This document shows positions 21,186 to 29,437 of a stretch of 64,000 nucleotides of DNA, in pieces (the stretch's first letter is position 1; the number at the start of each line of letters is the position of its first letter). The position numbers and the translations under genes were made by a program. Origin of the DNA: Clostridium vincentii (GTDB lineage Bacteria; Bacillota; Clostridia; Clostridiales; Clostridiaceae); NCBI RefSeq assembly GCF_002995745.1, contig NZ_PVXQ01000006.1, positions 1 to 64,000 on the forward strand, written 5' to 3'. The notes under the pieces were generated by a model that was not told where the DNA came from, searched no databases, and worked only from the letters and a program-made list of their open reading frames with translations.

Positions 21186-21317
21186 TATATAAAATTATAT
21201 ATTCTAATAAGAGTTTTATTAAGAGCATGTTAAATATATTAATAATATATTAACAAATGGTTAAAAATCAAGTAAACTATTTATAGACATACTTATATAA
21301 TGCAAAGGAGAAAAGCT

Positions 21318-22934
21318 GTGGAATCAACTTTAATAATTATTATAAAATTAATGGGTGGACTTGGTCTGTTCATATACGGAATGAAGCTTATGGGTGATGG
21401 TCTTGAGAATGCAGCGGGTGAGGGATTAAAAAAAATACTTGAGAAGATTACGAGTAATCCTATAATGTCAGTAACGGTCGGAGCTGCTGTCGCTGCAGTA
21501 ATCCAAAGTAGTAGTGCTACTACTGTTATGGTAGTTGGATTTGTTAACGCAGGTGTGATGAATTTAGCACAAGCTACAGGTATTATAATGGGAGCTAATA
21601 TAGGGACAACAATAACAGCTCAATTAGTTTCATTTAAGTTAGATCAAATTGCACCATTATTTGTATTTGCTGGCGCTGTCATGGTGATGTTTGCAAGAGG
21701 TAAAAAGAGAAAAGAAATAGGAAATATAGTACTAGGATTTGGTATTCTATTCACAGGAATGGGAGTAATGAGTACTTCAATGACTCCATTAACAACGTCA
21801 CCAGTATTTGAACAGTTAATTATTGCTATTGGAGACAATTGGTTTATAGGAATTATTACTGGAGCAGTAATTACAGCAGTATTACAAAGTTCTTCAGCTA
21901 CAACTGGGATTTTGGTTGCAGTGGCTACTGCAGGTGCTATTGATATAAAAATTGCATTGCCAATAATATTTGGTTGTAATATTGGTACGTGCGTTACAGC
22001 ACTTATAGCTAGTGTTGGAGCAAATAAAAATGGTAAAAAAGCTGCTGCTATACACCTAATATTCAACATAGTTGGAACGATTATATTTATACCTTTTTTA
22101 GGTGTGCTAGGGGATTTCGTGGGTTCTTTTTCAGGAAGTGTAACTAGACAAATAGCTAATGCACATACCGTTTTTAATATAGCTAATACTATGATAATGC
22201 TTCCATTTAGTAAATATTTAATTATGGTCGTAAATAAAATAATACCCGGAGAGGATGAATTTGAGAAAATTGCTCCAAAATACATAGATGATAGATTGCT
22301 TGAGACTCCTGTAATCGCAGCAGGTCAAGTTATAAAAGAAACAATTAGAATGGCTAATAAAGCTAAAAGAAATCTTGAATTATCAATGAATGCATTTACT
22401 AGTGAAGATGAGAAACTAGTTAAAAAAGTTTATGAAAATGAAGAGCTAATAAATGTATTAGAACAAGCTATTACAACTTTCTTAGTTAAGCTTTCAAAAT
22501 GCGATCTATCTGATAAGGAAGCTGGCATAATAGCATCCACATTTCATGTTATTATGGACATTGAAAGAATAGGAGATCATGCTGAAAATATAGCAGAGTT
22601 AGCAGAACAAAAGATTAACAAAAAGCTTACTTATAGTGCAGGGGCTATAGAGGATTTATATGAAATCTATAACTATACAATGACTGCACTACAGGTAGCA
22701 ATCGAAAGTTATTCTAATAGAGATTGTGAGAAGGCAAGAAGTATTGATTCAATAGAGGCTAGAATAGATGCAGCACACAGAAAATTTAGAGAAAAACATA
22801 TCAAGAGATTATATGATGGAAAGTGTAATGCCTATTCAGGAGCAATTTTCTTGGATTTAATAATTAATTTGGAAAGAATAGGAGATCATTCAACAAATAT
22901 TGCTGAAAGTGTTATTGAAAATTATTCAAACTAA
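21318..22934 (+). CDS. Na/Pi cotransporter family protein with PhoU-like tail
   Basis: A membrane protein of 538 residues from the NptA/YjbB family of sodium-dependent phosphate transporters. Two inverted repeats each carry the QSSS motif (AAVIQSSSATTVMVV and AVLQSSSATTGILVA), and roughly eight membrane segments lie in the first 310 residues. The last 200 residues are helical with two PhoU-like repeats (ERIGDHAENIAELAE and ERIGDHSTNIAE). I chose GTG at 21318 because AAAGGAG (21304-21310) lies 7 bases before it; the ATG at 21300 is upstream of that site. A single-gene unit; direction of phosphate movement cannot be told. Confidence 0.88.
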   Translation: MESTLIIIIKLMGGLGLFIYGMKLMGDGLENAAGEGLKKILEKITSNPIMSVTVGAAVAAVIQSSSATTVMVVGFVNAGVMNLAQATGIIMGANIGTTITAQLVSFKLDQIAPLFVFAGAVMVMFARGKKRKEIGNIVLGFGILFTGMGVMSTSMTPLTTSPVFEQLIIAIGDNWFIGIITGAVITAVLQSSSATTGILVAVATAGAIDIKIALPIIFGCNIGTCVTALIASVGANKNGKKAAAIHLIFNIVGTIIFIPFLGVLGDFVGSFSGSVTRQIANAHTVFNIANTMIMLPFSKYLIMVVNKIIPGEDEFEKIAPKYIDDRLLETPVIAAGQVIKETIRMANKAKRNLELSMNAFTSEDEKLVKKVYENEELINVLEQAITTFLVKLSKCDLSDKEAGIIASTFHVIMDIERIGDHAENIAELAEQKINKKLTYSAGAIEDLYEIYNYTMTALQVAIESYSNRDCEKARSIDSIEARIDAAHRKFREKHIKRLYDGKCNAYSGAIFLDLIINLERIGDHSTNIAESVIENYSN

Positions 22935-22942
22935 TAAATTAA

Positions 22943-22972
22943 ATGCTATGAATTATCATGGCATTTTTTTTA
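22943..22972 (+). terminator. Terminator after the Na/Pi transporter
   Basis: A 9-bp stem (22943-22951 with 22956-22964, one G-T pair) with a 4-base loop is followed by eight T. Confidence 0.85.
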
Positions 22973-22973
22973 T

Positions 22974-23003
22974 GGAATAAAGAATTGAAAAATTCACATA
23001 ATA
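22974..23003 (+). promoter_or_regulatory. Candidate sigma-G promoter of cwlD
   Basis: GGAATA (22974-22979) and CATAATA (22997-23003) are 17 bases apart, close to the B. subtilis sigma-G pattern (TGHATR, CATNHTA). The -10 overlaps a 9-bp inverted repeat, ATTCACATA (22992-23000) with TATGTGAAT (23019-23027), which ends just before the ribosome site. Confidence 0.45.
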
Positions 23004-23039
23004 ACCTTAGGACAAAAGTATGTGAATGGAGGTCTAGTT

Positions 23040-23684
23040 GTGAAGATAAAAAGATTTATTATAGGAATTTTAATAGTAATAATGTCATTGTCTACTGTAG
23101 TAAGGGCAGATGAGAGTAAGGGCGTAATACTAATTGATGCAGGACATGGTGGTGTAGATGGTGGTGCACAAGGGAAAAATGGGACTGTTGAGAAACATAT
23201 AAATCTAGCTATTAGTGAAAAACTTAAAAAAAGTTTAGAAGATGAGGGTTATAAGGTTTGTATGACTAGAGAAGATGATAATTCTTTAGGAGAAAATAAG
23301 ATATCAGATCTAAATGCCAGATGTAAGATGAAAAAGGAGACTAACTGTGATGTTTTTATTTCTATACATCAAAATAAGTTTAGTATAGAAAGATGTTTTG
23401 GATCACAGGTATGGTATGCTAATAATGATAAGAGCAGTAATTTGGCCATAAAAGTACAAGAGTCTCTTAAAGAAAACACAGATGATAATAATAAAAGGCT
23501 AGCAAAGTCTGCTAAAGATCAATATAAAATTTTAAGAGATGGATATGATGGTGCTTGTGTAATAGTTGAGTGTGGATTCCTATCAAACTATAATGAGGAG
23601 AAACGATTGAAGACAGAAGAACATCAAGATAAAATAGTAAAAGGGATTACTGGCGGAATTAATAAATATTTTGAAGAAAAATAA
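23040..23684 (+). CDS. cwlD: N-acetylmuramoyl-L-alanine amidase, CwlD type
   Basis: This enzyme removes stem peptides from muramic acid during spore cortex synthesis, allowing muramic-lactam formation needed for germination. The product has 214 residues: a signal peptide or membrane anchor (residues 1-22, ending VVRADE), then an Amidase_3 domain. The zinc and catalytic residues are visible: H in DAGHGG, E in TVEKHINLAI, H in FISIHQN, E in VIVECGFLSN. GTG at 23040 follows GGAGG by 7 bases. In B. subtilis cwlD also lies just after rplM-rpsI, which supports the assignment over other amidases. Confidence 0.85.
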   Translation: MKIKRFIIGILIVIMSLSTVVRADESKGVILIDAGHGGVDGGAQGKNGTVEKHINLAISEKLKKSLEDEGYKVCMTREDDNSLGENKISDLNARCKMKKETNCDVFISIHQNKFSIERCFGSQVWYANNDKSSNLAIKVQESLKENTDDNNKRLAKSAKDQYKILRDGYDGACVIVECGFLSNYNEEKRLKTEEHQDKIVKGITGGINKYFEEK

Positions 23685-23712
23685 TGATTTCCTAGGAAAT
23701 ATAAAGAAAAAT

Positions 23713-23748
23713 GAAGAAAACCTAATGAAGGTTTTCTTTATTTTTTTA
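23713..23748 (+). terminator. Terminator after cwlD
   Basis: AAGAAAACC (23714-23722) pairs with GGTTTTCTT (23730-23738); a T-rich tract of seven follows at 23741. Confidence 0.8.
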
Positions 23749-23824
23749 CAATAGGGGACATTGTCGCCTTGTAAAGAACAAAGAAAACAAATAAAATAAT
23801 AATATACTTATGGAGGTGTGAAAT

Positions 23825-24667
23825 TTGAAGGATATAAATATCAAAGAAATAGAAAAAGCAGTAAAAATTTTATGCATAGAGGCTAATTATTACATCGGTA
23901 ATGACATAAAAGAAGCTCTATTGAAATCAAAAAAAGAGGAAACCTATAAAATAGCGGAGGATGTATTAGATAAAATAATTATAAATTCAGATATAGCCTT
24001 TAATGAAAATATGCCTATGTGTCAGGATACAGGCATGGCTTGCGTGTTTTTAGAAGTTGGACAAGATGTTCATTTTGTTGGAGGATTACTAGAGGATGCA
24101 ATAAATGAAGGTGTAAGAAAAGGATATGAAGAGGGTTATTTAAGGAAATCTGTAGTAAAGGATCCTATAGATAGAGTGAATACTAAGGATAATACACCAG
24201 CAGTAATATACTATGATATTGTAGCGGGAGAGAGGGTTAAAATTACTTTAGCACCTAAGGGCTTTGGTTCAGAAAATATGAGTAGAATAGGAATGCTTAA
24301 ACCAGCAGACGGATTAGAAGGGGTAAAGGACTTTATTATAGAAACAGTTAAGATAGCAGGGCCTAATCCTTGCCCTCCTATGGTTATAGGCGTTGGAATA
24401 GGTGGGACATTTGATAAGGCTGCATATTTAGCTAAGAGGGCTTTAATTAGACCAATTAACATAAGAAATAAAAGTAAGTTCTATAAGGAATTAGAAGAAG
24501 AACTTCTTGAGACTATAAATAAGTTAGGCATAGGGCCTCAAGGCTTTGGAGGAAAGACTACAGCCTTGGGACTTAATATAGAAACCTATCCTACACATAT
24601 AGCAGGTTTGCCAGTAGCAGTAAATATCAGTTGCCATGCAACTCGGCACAAAGAAATTATTTTATAG
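23825..24667 (+). CDS. Class I fumarate hydratase, alpha subunit
   Basis: The iron-sulfur half of a two-subunit class I hydro-lyase, which interconverts fumarate and malate. The product has 280 residues. Three cysteines likely to hold the [4Fe-4S] cluster are seen in PMCQDTGMA (near residue 60), GPNPCPPMVIGVGIGG and NISCHATRHKEI. It starts with TTG after GGAGGTG. The beta subunit follows after 9 bases. L-tartrate dehydratase is closely related and cannot be excluded from sequence alone. Confidence 0.88.
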   Translation: MKDINIKEIEKAVKILCIEANYYIGNDIKEALLKSKKEETYKIAEDVLDKIIINSDIAFNENMPMCQDTGMACVFLEVGQDVHFVGGLLEDAINEGVRKGYEEGYLRKSVVKDPIDRVNTKDNTPAVIYYDIVAGERVKITLAPKGFGSENMSRIGMLKPADGLEGVKDFIIETVKIAGPNPCPPMVIGVGIGGTFDKAAYLAKRALIRPINIRNKSKFYKELEEELLETINKLGIGPQGFGGKTTALGLNIETYPTHIAGLPVAVNISCHATRHKEIIL

Positions 24668-24676
24668 GAGGATATT

Positions 24677-25240
24677 ATGGAGGTTAAAATTATTACACCA
24701 CTTACTGAAGATAAGGTTAAAAACTTGAAGGCTGGAGATAGTGTACTATTATCTGGCGTTCTTTATACAGGAAGAGATGCAGCGCATAAGAGATTAATTG
24801 ATTTATTAGATAATGATGAAGCGTTACCTTTAAATATAAAAAATGAAATAATATATTATGTAGGTCCAAGCCCAGCAAAGCCTGGGATGATAATTGGGTC
24901 AGCTGGTCCGACAACAAGTTATAGGATGGACCCCTATGCACCTAAGCTATTAGATTTAGGATTGAAGGGAATGATAGGTAAAGGGGCAAGAAATCAAGAG
25001 GTAATAGATGCAATTAAAAGAAATAAGGCTGTGTACTTTGGGGCAATAGGAGGAGCAGCAGCTCTTATTGCTAAGAGTATAGTAAAGTCAGAGATAATTG
25101 CCTATGAGGATTTAGGCGCAGAGGCTATTAGGAGAATCGAAGTTAAGGATATGCCTTTGGTTGTAATTATTGATAGTGAAGGCAAGAATTTATATGAAGA
25201 GGGGCAAAAGGAATATTTAAAGTCTATAGAGGAAAAGTAA
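24677..25240 (+). CDS. Class I fumarate hydratase, beta subunit
   Basis: The partner of the preceding gene, 187 residues, corresponding to the C-terminal half of single-chain class I fumarases. Typical blocks are LSGVLYTGRDAAHKRL near residue 25, YYVGPSPAKPGMIIGSAGPTTSYRMDPYAP, GMIGKGARNQ and YFGAIGGAAALIAKSI. GGAGGA precedes the ATG. The split arrangement is usual in anaerobes. Confidence 0.88.
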   Translation: MEVKIITPLTEDKVKNLKAGDSVLLSGVLYTGRDAAHKRLIDLLDNDEALPLNIKNEIIYYVGPSPAKPGMIIGSAGPTTSYRMDPYAPKLLDLGLKGMIGKGARNQEVIDAIKRNKAVYFGAIGGAAALIAKSIVKSEIIAYEDLGAEAIRRIEVKDMPLVVIIDSEGKNLYEEGQKEYLKSIEEK

Positions 25241-25271
25241 AAGCAAATATAATAGAAAGGTAGTATATAGG

Positions 25272-25982
25272 ATGGGAAGATTTAAATTACATGGAAGTCA
25301 GAAATTTAAGAGAATATTATTAGGTTTACTAGTTATAGTGGCTGTTATACTAATTATTAAAGTTGGAATTGATAATCGAAAATCAAAGGTAGCTGAAGAT
25401 AAAAAGGTAGAAGAGGTAACAATAGAAGAACCTAAAGTAGAAGAAAAGGTAGAAGTTGCGGTAAGCCAAGAGGAAGAAAATTTATATAATGATACGCTTA
25501 ATACCTTTTATCAAGAAGATTATAGTGGAACTATAGAAAAAGCAAATGCTATTATTGAGAAGTTCCCAGATAGCTATAAGGCATATAATATTAGAGGATT
25601 TGCTAAAGCTTTTAGTAAAGATTTTACTAAAGGTTTTGAAGAGGGAATGAAGGATATAGATAAAGCATTAACGATTAAACCCAACTATGGCTATGGATTA
25701 TATACAAAGGCTTTTAACTATGAGCTTCATGAAAAATTTAATGACGCATTAGTTTGCTATGACAAGTCTTTAGAAATTGAAGACTATGTATGGACCTATT
25801 ATGGTAAGGCATCTATTTATGGACGAAGAGCAGACGTAGAAAGCACTATAGTCAACTTAAAGAAAGCTATTGAAGTAGAAGACACTAAAGAAAATGAATC
25901 TGGAGTGAAAAAGGTAGCTAGAGAAGAAAAAGATTTTGACCCTGTTAGAGGAAATGCTGAATTTGAGGCTCTAATTAAATAG
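25272..25982 (+). CDS. Membrane-anchored TPR protein
   Basis: A protein of 236 residues with one membrane segment near residues 14-30 (ILLGLLVIVAVILIIKVG), a charged glutamate/lysine linker (40-70), and three or four tetratricopeptide-like helical repeats to about residue 205. The topology suggests an outside-facing scaffold. It lies 31 bases after the fumarase beta gene and may share its transcript, but nothing ties it to that enzyme. The precise role is unknown. Confidence 0.7.
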   Translation: MGRFKLHGSQKFKRILLGLLVIVAVILIIKVGIDNRKSKVAEDKKVEEVTIEEPKVEEKVEVAVSQEEENLYNDTLNTFYQEDYSGTIEKANAIIEKFPDSYKAYNIRGFAKAFSKDFTKGFEEGMKDIDKALTIKPNYGYGLYTKAFNYELHEKFNDALVCYDKSLEIEDYVWTYYGKASIYGRRADVESTIVNLKKAIEVEDTKENESGVKKVAREEKDFDPVRGNAEFEALIK

Positions 25983-25984
25983 AT

Positions 25985-26021
25985 ATAAGGAGACAGAAAT
26001 AAATCTGTCTCCTTATATTTT
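25985..26021 (+). terminator. Terminator between TPR gene and cotH-like gene
   Basis: A perfect 13-bp stem (25985-25997 with 26004-26016) with a 6-base loop lies between converging genes. A short ATTTT follows on the plus side, so it serves the plus-strand unit best and may act both ways. Confidence 0.85.
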
Positions 26022-26085
26022 GCACTAATTTACGTAAATGTCGTTATACCTATATTTTTAGGTTTTACGTAGTTATTGTGTATAG

Positions 26086-27867
26086 TTACAATTTAAATTT
26101 TTTTCTTTTAAACTTAATTGAAAAAACTAGAGCAATAATTATGGATATAAAGCTTGTAGCAAATATAATTATGCTTGTAATGGAGATAGAAGTATTAGTA
26201 TCTCCTTTGGACATACCGTCTGGTCTAGTCATATTATTTCCATCAGGTGCTTGCATGCCATTATCATCTCGTTCAGACTTAGTTGTATCTGTGTTAGGAG
26301 ATCCATTTTGCTGAACATCTGATGATGGGGTCATATTAGCACCTCCTTGGTCCATATCTCCAGACGGAAAGCCAGCAGGCATTTGTCCTTCAGCTACAGT
26401 CCCGGTATCTGTATTATTACCTTGATCACCTCCCTTATTACCTCCGCCCATTGAGCCAAGGATATTCATATCTACTGAATCTTCACTGAAGTAGGTAGTT
26501 AAATCTACTTCACTTTGACCAGCTTTGGTTGATGGAATTTCTCCGGATAATTGCATTGCTATGCTTTTAGCTCTGTAAGTACCAAAGGTAGAAAGTTCAT
26601 CTATAGAAGCAGAAAATTGATCATAGCCATAAAAGGCAGTTGGGTTATTCTCTACGTAACTATCAATTAAGGTTGAAGTTGTATTAACTTTGGATTCAAA
26701 TGTACCACTGTCAAAATACTCTTCTACAATAGTATTTAAGTAATCATGATACATATCTTTATATTCATCTACTTCTAATAACTTAGATAGAAGTGGACTA
26801 TCTTCAAGAGTGGCTGAAGTTGGTTCATCAATTGGGAAGTTAATAATCCCGCGAGTAGTATTAGTAGTAGTGGTTGCATTATCTCCATCATTATTGTTTC
26901 TGGCATTATTTCCACCACCCCCGCCTGAGAAAGCTCCAAAGGATAAATTCAAATCCCAAGGCAAGATAGTACATACGCCATCTTCTTCATAGATATAATA
27001 GTTATGATATAAGTTACATTGATAGCTATCAAGATTTACTAAGGCAGTACTAACAGCAAAATATTTCAATGTGGCTTCAACATCAATATAATCTTCAAGG
27101 TTAGTACCTTCATTAAGATTGGAAATCATATCAATTACCTTTTGAAAAGCCTCATCAGTTATGTCCTTTACAGAATTATCCTTAAGACCAGAGTAATTAC
27201 TTTGAGTATCCCCATTCCATACTAAATCAGTTCCGGTACCTTCAGCTTTATATAAATTACCACTGTCAGAGCCATAGTTCCTAGATAAATAGGATTCTTC
27301 TAAGCCCTCTACAGCTAAATATACTCCTCTATTTTCACTATTTATTGTGATATTTGAGAAAGCTGTCTCAGGAGTAGTTACCCCCATGAAATCAAATAAA
27401 TCGTAGGATATGTATTCCTTTAAATATGTTGCATCGGAATAAGTATTATTCAAGTTCAACTTATCTAGGCCATTATAGGTTTGACCGTCTACATATTCAT
27501 CAAATTTAACCTTAAAACTATATCTCTCAGAATCCGAAGAGGCTACTTGGGTTAAACTCGTATTCCCCTTTGGCCTAATTCCAACATTATATAAGGTTTC
27601 TCCATTTATTGTTATATCACAGCTATAATAGGTTTCATCTAAAGGGCTCTCTAAGATAGATGCCCAAGATTCATCATCAATGGATATCTGTATATCTGAA
27701 ACCTCGTCTTCATTAAAGAGAGTATCTGAGTAAGCAGCAGTGCCTGAAGCATCATCAGAGACGTTCTTTGGTATAAATAATATTGTAACTGTAAATAGCA
27801 GAGCACATACTATAGCTATACAGGCTACAATCTTTGCATGTTTTTCGTTGATCAATTTAAAATACAC
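26086..27867 (-). CDS. CotH-family kinase, membrane-anchored
   Basis: A 593-residue protein of the CotH family; CotH of Bacillus is an atypical protein kinase that phosphorylates spore coat proteins. An N-terminal membrane segment (residues 12-32) precedes the kinase-like domain with VGIRPKGNTSL (near 97-107), DKLNLNNTYSDATYLKEY and the metal-binding PWDLNLSFG (around 299). A low-complexity G/N/T insert (FSGGGGGNN onward) follows that motif directly. A long Gly/Asn/Asp/Met-rich linker (about 470-555) leads to a C-terminal membrane segment. GTG start; ends a three-gene unit with the DUF4956 and VTC genes. The membrane anchors argue against a coat role and for an extracytoplasmic one. Confidence 0.8.
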   Translation of the reverse strand: MYFKLINEKHAKIVACIAIVCALLFTVTILFIPKNVSDDASGTAAYSDTLFNEDEVSDIQISIDDESWASILESPLDETYYSCDITINGETLYNVGIRPKGNTSLTQVASSDSERYSFKVKFDEYVDGQTYNGLDKLNLNNTYSDATYLKEYISYDLFDFMGVTTPETAFSNITINSENRGVYLAVEGLEESYLSRNYGSDSGNLYKAEGTGTDLVWNGDTQSNYSGLKDNSVKDITDEAFQKVIDMISNLNEGTNLEDYIDVEATLKYFAVSTALVNLDSYQCNLYHNYYIYEEDGVCTILPWDLNLSFGAFSGGGGGNNARNNNDGDNATTTTNTTRGIINFPIDEPTSATLEDSPLLSKLLEVDEYKDMYHDYLNTIVEEYFDSGTFESKVNTTSTLIDSYVENNPTAFYGYDQFSASIDELSTFGTYRAKSIAMQLSGEIPSTKAGQSEVDLTTYFSEDSVDMNILGSMGGGNKGGDQGNNTDTGTVAEGQMPAGFPSGDMDQGGANMTPSSDVQQNGSPNTDTTKSERDDNGMQAPDGNNMTRPDGMSKGDTNTSISITSIIIFATSFISIIIALVFSIKFKRKKFKL

Positions 27868-27873
27868 ATGGGA

Positions 27874-28581
27874 TTACCCCATGTAATCTCCATTATAGCT
27901 TACTAATACGGCAGTATTAATTCCGTTTATTGAAGCTAATTCATTTACAAAGGATGTGCTCATATCATTTAATCTAATTTCCATAGTAAGCTCTATTTTA
28001 GAATCAGATGATACTGTTTTAGACTTTATTATATGTTTTTTTACTGTCTTATTAACAAGAGTGATTGCGTTTTGCTCACTTTCTTCAGTGCAATAATTAA
28101 GTACAAGAATATAGGGGTTATCAGAACTTTTTCTGTTAACAAATATAAGCATAAATACTCCTATAACTACAGAGCCGAAGACGGCAAGAGGAATTAATCC
28201 AGCACCAAGGACTATACCACACGAAATAGACCAGAAAATATATGCAATATCCATAGGTTCCTTTATGGCACTTCTAAATCTAACAATAGATAGAGCCCCT
28301 ACCATACCTAGAGAAAGTACTACATTAGAAGTAACCGCTAAGATAATTAATGTTGTAATAAGGGTCATGGCTACTAGTGAAACTGCAAAATTAGAAGAGT
28401 ACATTACCCCATTAAAAGTCTTTTTATAAATTGTAAAAATAAATAGTCCAATTGCAAGAGCTAAGGCTAAAGCAATTACAGTATCTAATATTGAAAAGGT
28501 TGAAGCCTTTTCAATAAAGCTTGATTTAAAAATATCATTAAGAGTCGTTGTTGCTGTTTCTGTTGTTGGTTGTGCATTCAT
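27874..28581 (-). CDS. DUF4956 membrane protein
   Basis: A 235-residue protein with about four membrane segments between residues 36 and 145 (first LDTVIALALALAIGLFIF) and the conserved loop GMVGALSIVRFRSAIKEPMDIAYIFWSI, which marks the DUF4956 family. The last 85 residues form a soluble cytoplasmic domain. It lies between the VTC polymerase and CotH-like genes, with 21 and 6 bases between them, so the three should work together. Function unknown; transport or regulation of polyphosphate is a guess. Confidence 0.8.
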   Translation of the reverse strand: MNAQPTTETATTTLNDIFKSSFIEKASTFSILDTVIALALALAIGLFIFTIYKKTFNGVMYSSNFAVSLVAMTLITTLIILAVTSNVVLSLGMVGALSIVRFRSAIKEPMDIAYIFWSISCGIVLGAGLIPLAVFGSVVIGVFMLIFVNRKSSDNPYILVLNYCTEESEQNAITLVNKTVKKHIIKSKTVSSDSKIELTMEIRLNDMSTSFVNELASINGINTAVLVSYNGDYMG

Positions 28582-28602
28582 TTTGTATCTCCTTTAAAAT
28601 TA

Positions 28603-29292
28603 TTATCCATATATTCTGCAGGACGCATATTTTGATATGGCTGTTGCTTGCTTATTATTTGTTTGAATTACATTTGATATTATTTCAGGTAAAAACTCAT
28701 CATATTTTACTTCTAATATTATAGAGTTATCGCTAATTGGATCCGCTACAGGTAAATCCTTATCAAAAATATTTTTTGAGTATAATCCTGATCGAACATT
28801 CATATCAAAGGTTATTCTTACATTACCCACTTTATATAGATAGGCTTCTCGAGTGTAATCAACTATTGTTGCTGGTTTTAGTAACTGATATTTGCTTTTG
28901 CAATAAAACTCCATTAAAAGGGGGTTATCGGTTTCTTTTATCCAGCCTAAGCTTCCACTTATAATAAGAGCACATTGCTCTTTAGTAATGATTGCATTTA
29001 ATTTTTGGCAAAGACCATTCTTTTTGGTTTTCTTTTCTAGTCTAATAAAAGAAGAATCATCATTATAAAGACGAATTCTAAATTTTTCTCGGTTATCAAC
29101 TCCATTGATTTTTTCAAGAAGAACTTTATCGTATATGTTATCAAAATATAGACTCCTAATTTTATAACGACCTGTTTTTTTATCAGCAAAGTTATCTAAG
29201 GAAGTAATAAACTTAAGTCTGTTTTTAATTTGAAGATAATCTGAGTAATTTATAAAGTGCTTTAATTCATGTCTGTATTTTACCGCTGGCAT
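28603..29292 (-). CDS. VTC-domain polyphosphate polymerase
   Basis: A 229-residue stand-alone VTC domain, related to the catalytic tunnel domain that makes polyphosphate from ATP. Basic and acidic tunnel residues are visible in KYRHELKHFIN (5-15), YKIRSLYFDN (43-52), NREKFRIRLYN (67-77), FIRLEKKTKKNGL and the C-terminal ILEVKYDEFLPE. GAGGTGA precedes the ATG. No SPX domain or membrane segment is present; the neighbouring DUF4956 protein probably supplies the membrane part. First gene of the minus-strand trio. Confidence 0.8.
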   Translation of the reverse strand: MPAVKYRHELKHFINYSDYLQIKNRLKFITSLDNFADKKTGRYKIRSLYFDNIYDKVLLEKINGVDNREKFRIRLYNDDSSFIRLEKKTKKNGLCQKLNAIITKEQCALIISGSLGWIKETDNPLLMEFYCKSKYQLLKPATIVDYTREAYLYKVGNVRITFDMNVRSGLYSKNIFDKDLPVADPISDNSIILEVKYDEFLPEIISNVIQTNNKQATAISKYASCRIYG

Positions 29293-29327
29293 ATAATCAC
29301 CTCGCTTTCGTCTACATAAGTAGTATA

Positions 29328-29400
29328 AAACTTAAAGCTTAAACCAAACTTAAAGAAAATTTAACATAAATTCGAGAGCTTCATTTAATCTTCATTTAAG
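29328..29400. promoter_or_regulatory. Direct repeats between the VTC unit and the divergent regulator
   Basis: Two sets of direct repeats lie in the 145-base divergent region. CTTCATTTAA occurs at 29379-29388 and 29390-29399, an 11-base period. AAACTTAAAG occurs at 29328-29337 and 29346-29355. OmpR-type regulators bind such repeats. TAAAAT at 29411-29416 may be the -10 of the regulator gene. Confidence 0.45.
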
Positions 29401-29437
29401 CTTTCTATGGTAAAATAATTTCAAGAGGGTGATAATA

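Noticed and set aside
21296..21301. TATAAT just before the Na/Pi transporter gene
   Set aside because: A start about 7 bases downstream would cut into the AAAGGAG ribosome site of the GTG start, and no -35 box lies 17 bases upstream.
21644..22285. A 213-codon minus-strand frame opposite the Na/Pi transporter
   Set aside because: It mirrors the hydrophobic repeats of the transporter on the plus strand and has no start signals.
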